Origin: Vulcanimicrobiota bacterium
GTDB lineage: Bacteria; Vulcanimicrobiota; Vulcanimicrobiia; Vulcanimicrobiales; Vulcanimicrobiaceae
DNA length: 64,000 bases
Reading direction: 5' to 3'
Assembly: GCA_027452165.1 (NCBI GenBank)
Contig: DAIDGX010000004.1
Coordinates: 171,398 to 235,397 of the forward strand
Shown: positions 37,677-45,642 of the stretch, piece after piece
Layout of the letters: every line of letters starts with the position of its first letter
Numbering within the stretch: the stretch's first letter is position 1
The notes under the pieces: generated by a model
Databases searched by the model: none
Told to the model about the DNA's origin: nothing
Seen by the model: the letters and a program-made list of their open reading frames with translations, nothing else
Program-made: the position numbers and the translations under genes

Positions 37677-39772
37677 CCGTGACCGAGCTCGGCGTACGCG
37701 GTATGACGTGCGCCTCGTGCGCTGCCCACGTCACGCGTGCGCTCAAACGCGTGACGGGCGTCACCGACGCGACCGTCAACCTGGCAACCGAGCGCGCGAC
37801 CGTGATGCACGGCGACGCCGTCACCGCCGACGAATTGCTTGCAGCGATCGAAGGCGCCGGCTACGGAGCTACCGCCGACCTCGATAGCGATCGCGAAGCG
37901 CTCGAGCGCGCCGCCGATCTGCACCGCAAGCGTCTCCTGCTCGCGCTCGCGATTGCGCTTGCCGTACCAACGTTTGCCATCTCGATGTTTGCGCCGCCGT
38001 TCCCGGGAAAGGAGTGGCTGCTCGCCGCCCTCACGTTCCCGGTTTGGGCCGTGGTCGGCTGGAGCTTTCACCGCGGTGCGCTCGCCGCGCTCGCATCGCG
38101 CACAACCACGATGGACACGCTCGTCTCGCTTGGTTCGACGGCGGCATTCGTCCTCAGTTGCTATGACGCTGCAACCGGGCACGCAACCTATTTTGACAGC
38201 GCGAGCGCCATCGTCACGCTCGTCTTCGTTGGGAAATATCTCGAGGCCGCCGCGCGTTCACAAAGCAACGACGCGATGCGCGCGCTCCTCGCGCTACGCC
38301 CGAATCTCGCGCATCGTCGCGATGCCGACGGTTCCATCCACGATATCGCGGTGGAACTCGTTCGCGTCAACGATGTGCTCGTCGTACCGCCAGGCGAGCG
38401 GATTCCCGTTGACGGCATCGTGCTCGAAGGGCGCAGCGCCGTCGATCGCTCGATGCTTACCGGCGAATCGTTTCCTCTGGAGGTCGCGCCAGGATCGAGC
38501 GTCGAGCAGGGCACGCTCAACGCCGACGGTGCGCTCGCCGTTCGTGCGCGCGCCGTCGGCGCGGGCACGGAACTCGCGCGCATCGTCGAGATCGTGCGCA
38601 AGGCGCAGGGGACGACGCCGCCGGTGCAACGCCTTGCCGATCGCATTGCGAGCATCTTCGTTCCCACGATCCTCATCGTCGCCGCACTCACCTTCGCCGG
38701 TTGGCTAATCGCACATCACGCATGGGGCGATGCATTGATCGCCGCGGTCGCGGTTCTTGTCGTCGCGTGTCCGTGCGCCCTGGGCCTCGCGACGCCCACC
38801 GCGATCATTGCAGGCGTCGGCGTGGCCGCGCGGCGCGGCGTGCTCGTCAAGGATGCAAGCGTGCTTGAAGCGCTCGCCCGCACGACCACGGTCGTTTTCG
38901 ATAAGACGGGAACGCTGACGCGCGGCCAGTTTTCGGTCCTGGAAGCGCGCTCAAACGAGGCGCTCGCACTCGCCGCCGCGCTCGAGAGCGTCTCGTCGCA
39001 CCCGCTCGCGCGCGCGATCGTTGCCGAAGCACGCTCACGTGCGTTAGCTGTTCCTAGCGCCAATGAGGTAAACGCCGTACGCGGACTCGGTATCACCGGC
39101 GTTGTTGATGGACACGCCGTTGCGGTCGGCAGCCCGGCATTCTTGTCACAGCAGGGGGTCGCAATCGACGAACGCGACGATGACGCAACCCGCGTGTACG
39201 TGACGCGAGACGGTTCGCTCGTCGGCTCGATCGCACTCGGCGATGCATTGCGCGACGACGCTGCCGCCACGATCGACGCGCTTTCCGAACGAGGAATCGG
39301 TTCGGCACTGGTTAGTGGCGACGCCGACGCTCCGGTTACGCGCGCGGCTCGCGATGCGCACATCGAACGCGCGTACGCACGCGTCTCTCCCGAAGGCAAG
39401 GCGCAGATCGTGCGCGAGCTTCGCTCCACGGGCGCGCACGTGGCCTTCGTCGGTGACGGGATCAACGACGCGCCGGCACTGGCGCTTGCCGACGTCGGCG
39501 TTGCCATGGGTGGCGGCACGGCGGTCGCGCTCGAGACCGCCGGCGTTGCCATCCTCACCAACGACCCCGGCGCACTCATCCAGGCGCTCGACTGCGCGCG
39601 CGCTACCATGCGCACGATCCGACAGAATCTGTTTTGGGCGTTCGCGTATAACGTCGTCCTCGTTCCGCTCGCCGCATTCGGTATCGTTCAGCCGATCTTC
39701 GCGGCGGGTGCGATGGGGCTTTCGAGCCTCTTTGTCGTGGGAAATTCGCTGCGCCTCGCACGAACGCGCTAA
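37673..39772 (+). CDS. copA: Copper-exporting P-type ATPase CopA
   Basis: The 699-residue P1B ATPase has one N-terminal HMA domain (GMTCASCAAHVTRAL), eight membrane segments, the actuator-domain DRSMLTGESFPLEV, the ion-binding ACPCALGLATPTA (CPC), the phosphorylation site FDKTGTLTRG, the hinge GDGINDAPAL and the C-terminal YNVVLVPLAAFG and MGLSSLFVVGNSLRL (Tyr-Asn and Met-Ser-Ser type residues of Cu+ pumps). It exports Cu(I) across the inner membrane. Only one HMA domain is present, which is shorter than many homologues. Transcription is with copZ. Confidence 0.97.
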   Translation: MTVTELGVRGMTCASCAAHVTRALKRVTGVTDATVNLATERATVMHGDAVTADELLAAIEGAGYGATADLDSDREALERAADLHRKRLLLALAIALAVPTFAISMFAPPFPGKEWLLAALTFPVWAVVGWSFHRGALAALASRTTTMDTLVSLGSTAAFVLSCYDAATGHATYFDSASAIVTLVFVGKYLEAAARSQSNDAMRALLALRPNLAHRRDADGSIHDIAVELVRVNDVLVVPPGERIPVDGIVLEGRSAVDRSMLTGESFPLEVAPGSSVEQGTLNADGALAVRARAVGAGTELARIVEIVRKAQGTTPPVQRLADRIASIFVPTILIVAALTFAGWLIAHHAWGDALIAAVAVLVVACPCALGLATPTAIIAGVGVAARRGVLVKDASVLEALARTTTVVFDKTGTLTRGQFSVLEARSNEALALAAALESVSSHPLARAIVAEARSRALAVPSANEVNAVRGLGITGVVDGHAVAVGSPAFLSQQGVAIDERDDDATRVYVTRDGSLVGSIALGDALRDDAAATIDALSERGIGSALVSGDADAPVTRAARDAHIERAYARVSPEGKAQIVRELRSTGAHVAFVGDGINDAPALALADVGVAMGGGTAVALETAGVAILTNDPGALIQALDCARATMRTIRQNLFWAFAYNVVLVPLAAFGIVQPIFAAGAMGLSSLFVVGNSLRLARTR

Positions 39773-39778
39773 GCGACG

Positions 39779-40651
39779 TTAGCTCGCGACGCGCCGGTCC
39801 GCTACGGAGAGCACGATCAGTCCCGCGACGATCAACCCCATACCAATAGCGGACACCCGCGTCGGCATCTCGCCGAGTTGCACCCACGCTGCGAGCACCC
39901 CGACAACTGGATTCGCGAGGGTTCCCATGCTCGCGACACGCGCCGGCAATACGTCGAGAACGAAGATCCAGAGCATATACGCAAGCGCGGTTGCGAACAC
40001 GATGTTGTACGCAATCGCGAGCGCATAGGGTGTATTCCACGGTACCCGCGGCTCGTGTGCAAAAAGCGCGACGAGCGCAAGCACGGCACCGCCAAAGAGC
40101 ATCTGCCACATCGTAAGACCGTAGAGATCGACGCCGGCGCCGTGCTGCACGCGCTTGGTAATGACGATCCCGATCGCCCATGCAAGTCCCGCCAGAACCG
40201 CGAACACCTCGCCCGGTCCGATACCCTGCAACGGGCCGACCATGCACCCGACGCCGGCGAAGGCGATGAGCACGGCAATCGCCTGCAAGCACGTCATGCG
40301 CTCGCCCAGGAACACCCACGCAAGGATGCTCACCCAGAGCGGCATGGTATAGGCAAGCATCGCAACTTGACCGGCACCCGCGGTGACCACAGCGAGCGTG
40401 ACGAGACCAACGAAGCCCGCCGTTTGGAAGATCCCGATCCCAAAAAACGCGCCCGGCATTTGCGGGCGCAACGGCTTGCGCGCGACGAGCGCGCCGATCG
40501 CAAGCGCGATGCCGCCACCGAGCGTGCGCCATGCGGCAAACGTAAACGGCGGCGCGTGCTCGACCGCGACCTTCATGACCACCCAGTTGTAGCCCCACAC
40601 GAACGCCAGCACGGCGAGCCCGACAAACGCCGCCCGGCGGCGATCACGCAT
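39779..40651 (-). CDS. EamA/DMT family permease
   Basis: The 290-residue protein has ten hydrophobic segments in two EamA repeats: FVWGYNWVVMKVAVEHAPPFTFAAWR in the first and LAGLAWAIGIVITKRV in the second, with ANPVVGVLAAWVQLGE near the end. DMT permeases export amino acids, nucleobases or other metabolites. The stop is seven bases from the convergent copA stop. The start overlaps the Sua5 gene by eight bases, so both are probably cotranscribed. Substrate unknown. Confidence 0.92.
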   Translation of the reverse strand: MRDRRRAAFVGLAVLAFVWGYNWVVMKVAVEHAPPFTFAAWRTLGGGIALAIGALVARKPLRPQMPGAFFGIGIFQTAGFVGLVTLAVVTAGAGQVAMLAYTMPLWVSILAWVFLGERMTCLQAIAVLIAFAGVGCMVGPLQGIGPGEVFAVLAGLAWAIGIVITKRVQHGAGVDLYGLTMWQMLFGGAVLALVALFAHEPRVPWNTPYALAIAYNIVFATALAYMLWIFVLDVLPARVASMGTLANPVVGVLAAWVQLGEMPTRVSAIGMGLIVAGLIVLSVADRRVAS

Positions 40652-41597
40652 GGGTTGCCCGCCGCAGTCGATCCATGATCGCGATACCGACGCCTTCGAG
40701 CGGCACGGGTTGCGCGTCGATACGCGTCACGCCGATTGCATCGAGTTCGTGCAGGTGGCGGAAGAGATTCGCCGCGGCTTCACGCAGATCGCCGCGTTCG
40801 CTCAAGACGCGCGTCGCACGATACCCAGGCGCCGGGGCACGAAAAGCGAGGAGTCCGGCATCTGCGCGCTCGGCGATCGGCACCTCGCTCGGCTCCGTCA
40901 GTCGAATCGGCGTGCGCGGAGCATAGTGTTGCGGAAGCCGGCCAGGCGCAAGGGGTTTTGCCTCGTCGGGGAGTTCGCGCGCAAGCGGGCCGGCAACAGC
41001 CTCGATCTCTTCGACCGGGATCGCCCCGTGACGTAAGAGCGCCGGCACCGGCTCGAGCAGGACGATCGTCGATTCCACCCCGTATTCGGTTGCGCCGCCG
41101 TCGAGAATGAGGTCCACGCGCTCGCCGAGCATGTGCGCGACGTGCTCGGCGCGCGTCGGGCTCAAGTATCCAAATGGATTCGCACTCGGCGCAGCCAGCG
41201 GAACACCCGCGCGTTCGATCAAAGCTCGCGCAAGCGGATGCGCGGGCATCCGAACCGCCACCGTCGGCAGACCCGAGGTTACCAGTTCGGGGACCTCGGG
41301 CGCCTTGCGCAGCACGAGCGTGAGCGGTCCCGGCCAGAAGCGCGCCATGAGCGCGCGCGCGAGGTCCGGCACCTCGGCCGCGACGCGACCGAGCATCGCA
41401 TCGTCGATGACGTGAACGATCAATGGATCGAACGTCGGCCGCGCTTTGATCTCGAAGATACGCGCTACCGCGACGGCGTCGAGCGCGTTTGCGCCCAGGC
41501 CGTACACCGTCTCGGTCGGAAACGCGACGACCGCGCCGTCACGCAGAAGCGCGGCGGCGCGGTCGATCGAAGCCGGGGTTGCGGACACGAGGTTCAT
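40644..41597 (-). CDS. L-threonylcarbamoyladenylate synthase (Sua5 type)
   Basis: The 317-residue protein has the YrdC-like domain (ALLRDGAVVAFPTETVYGLGANAL, KARPTFDPLIVHV, RFWPGPLTLVL, TVAVRMPAHPLARALIE, PLAAPSANPFGYLSPTRAEHV, IVLLEPVPALLRHGAI) followed by the Sua5-specific linker and C-terminal domain from about residue 210 (LPQHYAPRTPIRL). It makes threonylcarbamoyl-AMP for the universal t6A37 tRNA modification. The C-terminal domain distinguishes Sua5 from the shorter TsaC. ATG 41597 is preceded by no other conserved residues. Confidence 0.95.
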   Translation of the reverse strand: MNLVSATPASIDRAAALLRDGAVVAFPTETVYGLGANALDAVAVARIFEIKARPTFDPLIVHVIDDAMLGRVAAEVPDLARALMARFWPGPLTLVLRKAPEVPELVTSGLPTVAVRMPAHPLARALIERAGVPLAAPSANPFGYLSPTRAEHVAHMLGERVDLILDGGATEYGVESTIVLLEPVPALLRHGAIPVEEIEAVAGPLARELPDEAKPLAPGRLPQHYAPRTPIRLTEPSEVPIAERADAGLLAFRAPAPGYRATRVLSERGDLREAAANLFRHLHELDAIGVTRIDAQPVPLEGVGIAIMDRLRRATHA

Positions 41598-41639
41598 GAT
41601 CGCGCATGAACTTCGCCCGCGACGCGCTACGTCATGCCG

Positions 41640-42641
41640 TTACGGCGTGTACGAGCAGTCTCCGACGTTATTGTCGTACTCCATCTGGATCTCCCAGGTG
41701 TCCGAGCCGAGGGTGACGTTGCCGGTCGGAACGCCGGCAGCCGGCGCGCAAAGGTCGCCGATTTCGCCGCCCGAGCTGTTGTACCACGCGATGTTGTTGG
41801 GCACGTCGGGGTCGGTGATCGTCTCGAACGTTTCGTGCGAGAGCGTCGATGCCGTCGAGTCGGCAAGCACGCCGTTGGGCGACGGCTGGTTCGAGACTTG
41901 GCATCCGGAGATGTTCTGATACGGCTCAACGGTATAGAGCACGTGTCCGATGTCGCTGTAATCGGTGTTGCCGTGATACGCGCAGTATTGTTGCCCGTAG
42001 CATCCGCCCGCCGACGAACTGCACTGTTGCACGCCGTTCTGCAGGAAGACGTTATAGATCGCCGTGTAGCCCGTTCCGTACGTCTGCGCGACCTGATAGA
42101 CGATGTTGTAGATGTCCTGATCGCTCAGTTGCGAGGAGGTATTATACGTCACGGCAACATCGCCGCCGTTGGTGAAGGCTCCGGTCGCGCTCTGACCGAT
42201 GTACTGATCGAGAATGTTGATCATGCCGCTACCGAACAGATCGTTTTCGAACTGCCCGATCTGACCGCCCCACGACGACTCGTCCGTCCCGTTGACGAGG
42301 ATGTTGTACACGGTCGCGCCGGTAACGACCGGACCGCCGTTGTTCGTAAGGTTCATACCGGCCGACGAGGTCATCGCACGGAGGTGCGTGAGCTTACCGC
42401 CCTTCACGGGCGACGCATAGGCAGCGGTGTGACGTACCAGCGCGGCAATCTTCGGCGCGTTCGCGCGCGAGATCGACATGTGCGCGATGATGTGCGATGC
42501 CGGCGGCGCGACGCTTTTCGGCGCGGCCGGGATCGAGGATGAGACCGAGCCTCCGCCGCATGCGGCGAGGGCGCTTCCGAGAATGACGAAGGCCGTCGCG
42601 ACCGCACCCGAGCGGATTCGCGACCAAGAACGTTCGTTCAC
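41640..42641 (-). CDS. EXORDIUM-like secreted lipoprotein
   Basis: GTG 42641, preceded by AAGGAG, gives 333 residues. The signal peptide ends in SALAAC (lipobox). The mature protein contains GPVVTGATVYNILVNG, then a region with several cysteines (CSSSAGGCYGQQYCAYHG), and STLSHETFETITDPDVPNNIAWYNSSGGEIGDLC. The SHExxExxTDP pattern resembles the plant EXORDIUM (phosphate-induced protein) family, whose bacterial members are exported and of unknown function. The His-Glu pair recalls a metal site, but no full metalloprotease motif is seen. An upstream in-frame extension to 42782 lacks a ribosome-binding site. Confidence 0.65.
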   Translation of the reverse strand: MNERSWSRIRSGAVATAFVILGSALAACGGGSVSSSIPAAPKSVAPPASHIIAHMSISRANAPKIAALVRHTAAYASPVKGGKLTHLRAMTSSAGMNLTNNGGPVVTGATVYNILVNGTDESSWGGQIGQFENDLFGSGMINILDQYIGQSATGAFTNGGDVAVTYNTSSQLSDQDIYNIVYQVAQTYGTGYTAIYNVFLQNGVQQCSSSAGGCYGQQYCAYHGNTDYSDIGHVLYTVEPYQNISGCQVSNQPSPNGVLADSTASTLSHETFETITDPDVPNNIAWYNSSGGEIGDLCAPAAGVPTGNVTLGSDTWEIQMEYDNNVGDCSYTP

Positions 42642-42773
42642 AAAATGCTCCTTGGAACTCTGTACGTTAAGAAGTGCAACAATCGCCGGCCCGCCGACGA
42701 TTGTCGCATAGAGTACCACAGCCTCCGCCTGTTTTCGACGAGTGCGGAAAGCACATATGCTCGGAATCCTGAG

Positions 42774-42808
42774 CAGGGGCACCCGCCGGATACCGGCGGG
42801 TGCCCCTG
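42774..42808. terminator. Long perfect hairpin downstream of a glycine-zipper protein gene
   Basis: CAGGGGCACCCGCCGG and CCGGCGGGTGCCCCTG pair perfectly over 16 bases around ATA. It lies 30 bases after the minus-strand glycine-zipper gene and 133 before the EXORDIUM-like gene. There is no adjacent T tract in the minus direction, so it may act as a transcript-stabilising or weak terminator stem. Confidence 0.55.
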
Positions 42809-42837
42809 GATAACGTTTTCAGTTCTTCGCGGGTAAA

Positions 42838-43395
42838 CTAGTGCGATTGACGCCGCGTTACCGCGTGCACCTCAACCTGCACGATGGTATCTTGCGGAAC
42901 GGTCACGTCTTCGCGGTTGTTCTTCGCGAGCAAATAGCCGCCGGCGGCGCCGACAATGCCCCCTCCGCTCAAGTGAAAGAGCGTCTTCCCGATCATGTTA
43001 CCGACGAGCATCCCGGCGAGTGCTCCTCCGGCCTCTTTGAGCGTGTTGTTCTTCGTGTTCACCTTCATTTTGGTGACCGTCGTATCGACGGCATACACGC
43101 CGCCCGACGTCACGAGCTTGGTAAAGCGAAAGCGAATCTTGCCCGGCCGGCCCTGCCCCGCTTTTTCAACGCTGATCACGCTACCATACAGCCGGCCGCC
43201 CACGACGGTACCGCTCCCGTCGTCGTTGGTCACATTGGTGAGTTCGACCGGCTCGCCAACGTACGCCGACTTGCTGGAGTAGCTCTTGGTAATCGTGCCG
43301 TTGAGCACGGTCCCTCTGGTGAGCGCTGCTTGTGCCACGAGCGCCGTAGCCGCCATCACGACGGCGAACGTCCCGGTTGCGATGCGAAGCCGCAT
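42838..43395 (-). CDS. Exported glycine-zipper protein
   Basis: ATG 43395 follows GAGAGGAG and gives 185 residues. The signal peptide (RIATGTFAVVMAATALVAQA) is followed by a beta-rich domain with GTVLNGTITKSYSSKSAYVGEPVEL and VVGGRLYGSVISVEKA. A glycine-zipper region (GGALAGMLVGNMIGKTLFHLSGGGIVGAAGGYLLA, about residues 130-165) could insert into or associate with membrane. It ends with VPQDTIVQVEVHAV. I do not recognise a named family. A terminator of the preceding gene lies just upstream, so it has its own promoter. Confidence 0.65.
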   Translation of the reverse strand: MRLRIATGTFAVVMAATALVAQAALTRGTVLNGTITKSYSSKSAYVGEPVELTNVTNDDGSGTVVGGRLYGSVISVEKAGQGRPGKIRFRFTKLVTSGGVYAVDTTVTKMKVNTKNNTLKEAGGALAGMLVGNMIGKTLFHLSGGGIVGAAGGYLLAKNNREDVTVPQDTIVQVEVHAVTRRQSH

Positions 43396-43409
43396 GTGTG
43401 CTCCTCTCG

Positions 43410-43442
43410 AACAAAAAGAAAAGGGGTTCTTCAACCCCTTTT
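43410..43442 (-). terminator. Rho-independent terminator
   Basis: On the minus strand AAAAGGGGTT and AACCCCTTTT form a 10-pair stem around GAAG, followed by CTTTTTGT. It lies 22 bases after the stop of the small exported protein at 43465-43743. Confidence 0.88.
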
Positions 43443-43464
43443 CCCCATTTTTGGCCGGACCCTA

Positions 43465-43743
43465 CTACTGAATCGCGAAAACCGGAACCTTGCCTTTGAC
43501 GATCGAGATCTTGATCGTGTCATTTGATTTCACTTTGCTGAAATCGACCCCACTCGTCGCGACCAGCGTCGTCTCGACGCCGTTGTTCATCATCACGAGG
43601 ACGTGCGCGGCATCTTCGACCTTCTCCACCTTCACCACGTAGGTGCCATCGGGAACGAGCGACGCATCCATCACCGCCGCCGACGCGACGAGCGGAGCCG
43701 CCACCGCTGCAGCCATGACCAGACCTGCGAAAACCTTGTTCAC
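43465..43743 (-). CDS. Small exported protein
   Basis: GTG 43743 is preceded by GGAGGAG, giving 92 residues. A signal peptide (NKVFAGLVMAAAVAAPLVASA) leads to a mature domain of about 70 residues with GTYVVKVEKVEDAAHVLVMMNNGVETTLVA and TIKISIVKGKVPVFAI, an all-beta pattern. No cysteine or known motif is visible. Together with the glycine-zipper and DUF4097 genes it forms a leftward run of exported-protein genes. Family unknown. Confidence 0.6.
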   Translation of the reverse strand: MNKVFAGLVMAAAVAAPLVASAAVMDASLVPDGTYVVKVEKVEDAAHVLVMMNNGVETTLVATSGVDFSKVKSNDTIKISIVKGKVPVFAIQ

Positions 43744-43846
43744 GAAAACTCCTCCAAGCGATTGCTTTTGACGGGGCCAGCATCTCCCGAGAAGAGGGGC
43801 GCCATCTACGACAGATTCCGCAATTTGGGGCAACTAAAGGGAAACT

Positions 43847-44617
43847 TTACAGACTCTCCCTTGTTACCGTGACGTCGCCGCGTTCGGTGAGCATGAAGAC
43901 GAGCGGCGCGTGCGCGTCGCTCCGGAACGGATTCGTGACCCGCCCATCGCCCGACGAGCAATCGTAGTGGGCGTGGAAGGCAGGGGGGACGACGAGGGTG
44001 AGGGCGCCGTTCGAGGACTCGAGGCGCACTTCGCGTCCCTTCCAGCCCCGCACGAGGGCCACGTGGACGGCACCATTGCTCGTGGTCGCGTCGATATCGC
44101 CCGCGATGCCTCGCGCCGCGATCGGCCCGTTGTCGCTCTCCACAGCCACTCGGGCGCTTGCCCCGTCGATGTCGATCGATCCGCTCGCGTTGTACACCTC
44201 AAGCGGGGCACGCGCGTGGGCGACATGCACCCCGCCGGAAAACTCGCGCACGCTGATCGCGAGGCCGGCCGGGTAGGTGAGGGTATAGGCATGACCGCTC
44301 GCGGTGAAGGGGAGCAGCGAACGCGGCGGTCCCGCGAGCTTCAGATCGAGCTGCCGCCCCGAGTGCGCCACCTCAACGTGGAGCGGGGGAGCTCCAACGG
44401 GCGAGGATCCCACGACGGTCACGACGCTTGCGGAGGCATCGGCGACCACGTGCAGATCGCCGGTGACATTGACGAGCATCGAGGTGGCCCCGCGAAGCGG
44501 GATCGTTTGGGTCGCGCGCTGCTGCGCGACGGCCGGCCCGGCCTGGAGCGTCGCAGCCATCAAGGCCATCGCGGCGACGCCGCGGCTCCAGCGCGAAAAA
44601 TCGCAACTCACACGCAT
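43847..44617 (-). CDS. Exported DUF4097-like beta-helix protein
   Basis: From ATG 44617 the product has 256 residues with a signal peptide (SRWSRGVAAMALMAATLQAGPAVA). The mature chain has a repeating strand pattern, with VREFSGGVHVAHARAPLEVYNASGSIDIDG and DIDATTSNGAVHVALV, SSNGALTLVVP. The recurrent NGxV/SGxI units are typical of DUF4097 and putative adhesin domains that fold as a beta-helix. Function is unknown; surface exposure is likely. It runs divergently from the TPR gene, with a TTGACA at 44620-44625 in the gap. Confidence 0.65.
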   Translation of the reverse strand: MRVSCDFSRWSRGVAAMALMAATLQAGPAVAQQRATQTIPLRGATSMLVNVTGDLHVVADASASVVTVVGSSPVGAPPLHVEVAHSGRQLDLKLAGPPRSLLPFTASGHAYTLTYPAGLAISVREFSGGVHVAHARAPLEVYNASGSIDIDGASARVAVESDNGPIAARGIAGDIDATTSNGAVHVALVRGWKGREVRLESSNGALTLVVPPAFHAHYDCSSGDGRVTNPFRSDAHAPLVFMLTERGDVTVTRESL

Positions 44618-44699
44618 TTTTGACACAATTGGGCCTTTTGCACCATACGCCTCCGGGGTGTTCCTGTGACTAAATGGTAAGGAAGAGGCAATTGGTTCG

Positions 44700-45635
44700 T
44701 TGACTGACGAGGAACGGCAGCAAGCTACGCAATTCTGCGACAACGCGAGGTACTTCCTGGCGCTGCGGAGCGAACGCGCCCTTCAATCGGCCCTCTACTT
44801 CTACGATCAAGCGCTCGCGCTCGATCCGCGAAGCGCGCTTGCGTACGCGGGCAAGGCGAAATGCTACGCGGAGATCGGTGACGGCGGCTATATGATCGCA
44901 CCGCTCCCGCAATTGCGCGCACTCGACTTCGCGAACAAGGCGCTCGCGCTCGATGCGATTCCCGAGGCGATCGCGGTGCGCGCGAAGATCTGCGTTGAGC
45001 TACGCTACGCGTGGGACGAAGCCGACCGTGAACTCGCGCGCTCCCCGGAGCACCCCGAGGTTACGGCTACGCGTTCGCTGCTTGCCACCTACCGCGGTTC
45101 GTTCGACGAAGCGCTCGCATGCACGAACGCCACGTTACCGCGCGCTGTAGCGCTCTTGTACGCGCGCCGCGCCGATGAAGCACGCAGTCTGCTCGAACAG
45201 TTCGACGGACGCGGAACGCAGCTGTGGAGCGTGCCGGCCATGCTCGGGCTCTCGTACTATCTCGACGGCGATATCGATCGCGCAACGCATGCGTGGGAGC
45301 GGGCGCGAGCGCACGACCCAACCTCGTCTGGCTATCTGCTGCACGCTTACGGCCGCTTTGGACGCCGCGAAGAGTACCACGCGCTCTCGAACGAGCTCCA
45401 CGACGATGGTATGTCGTCGCGTTCGCCCTTCGTCGAATCCTTCGCTTTGGTTGGGATCGGCGATCACGATGGGGCCATCGCAAAGCTCGAGCGCGGCCTC
45501 GCGATGCGCGATCCATGGATGCCGCGGCTGCTCATAGAGCCGGCGCTCGAGCCGCTCCACGAGCATCCCGGCTTCGAAAACCTCGCCCAAACGCTCCGCA
45601 ACGGCACGGAACTTCCGCTTCGACCGGGAACATGA
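44700..45635 (+). CDS. Tetratricopeptide-repeat protein
   Basis: TTG 44700 gives 311 residues without a signal peptide. Helical repeats of about 34 residues are visible: ALYFYDQALALDPRSALAYAGKAKCYAEIG, then AEIGDGG.., ALDFANKALALDAIPEAIAVRAKI, a less regular middle, and WERARAHDPTSSGYLLHAYGRFGR. TPR proteins act as protein-binding scaffolds. The ABC-F gene starts eight bases after the stop. The start is uncertain because only TTG is available and the GGAAGAGG sequence lies 11-12 bases upstream. Confidence 0.75.
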   Translation: MTDEERQQATQFCDNARYFLALRSERALQSALYFYDQALALDPRSALAYAGKAKCYAEIGDGGYMIAPLPQLRALDFANKALALDAIPEAIAVRAKICVELRYAWDEADRELARSPEHPEVTATRSLLATYRGSFDEALACTNATLPRAVALLYARRADEARSLLEQFDGRGTQLWSVPAMLGLSYYLDGDIDRATHAWERARAHDPTSSGYLLHAYGRFGRREEYHALSNELHDDGMSSRSPFVESFALVGIGDHDGAIAKLERGLAMRDPWMPRLLIEPALEPLHEHPGFENLAQTLRNGTELPLRPGT

Positions 45636-45642
45636 CGGCGTT

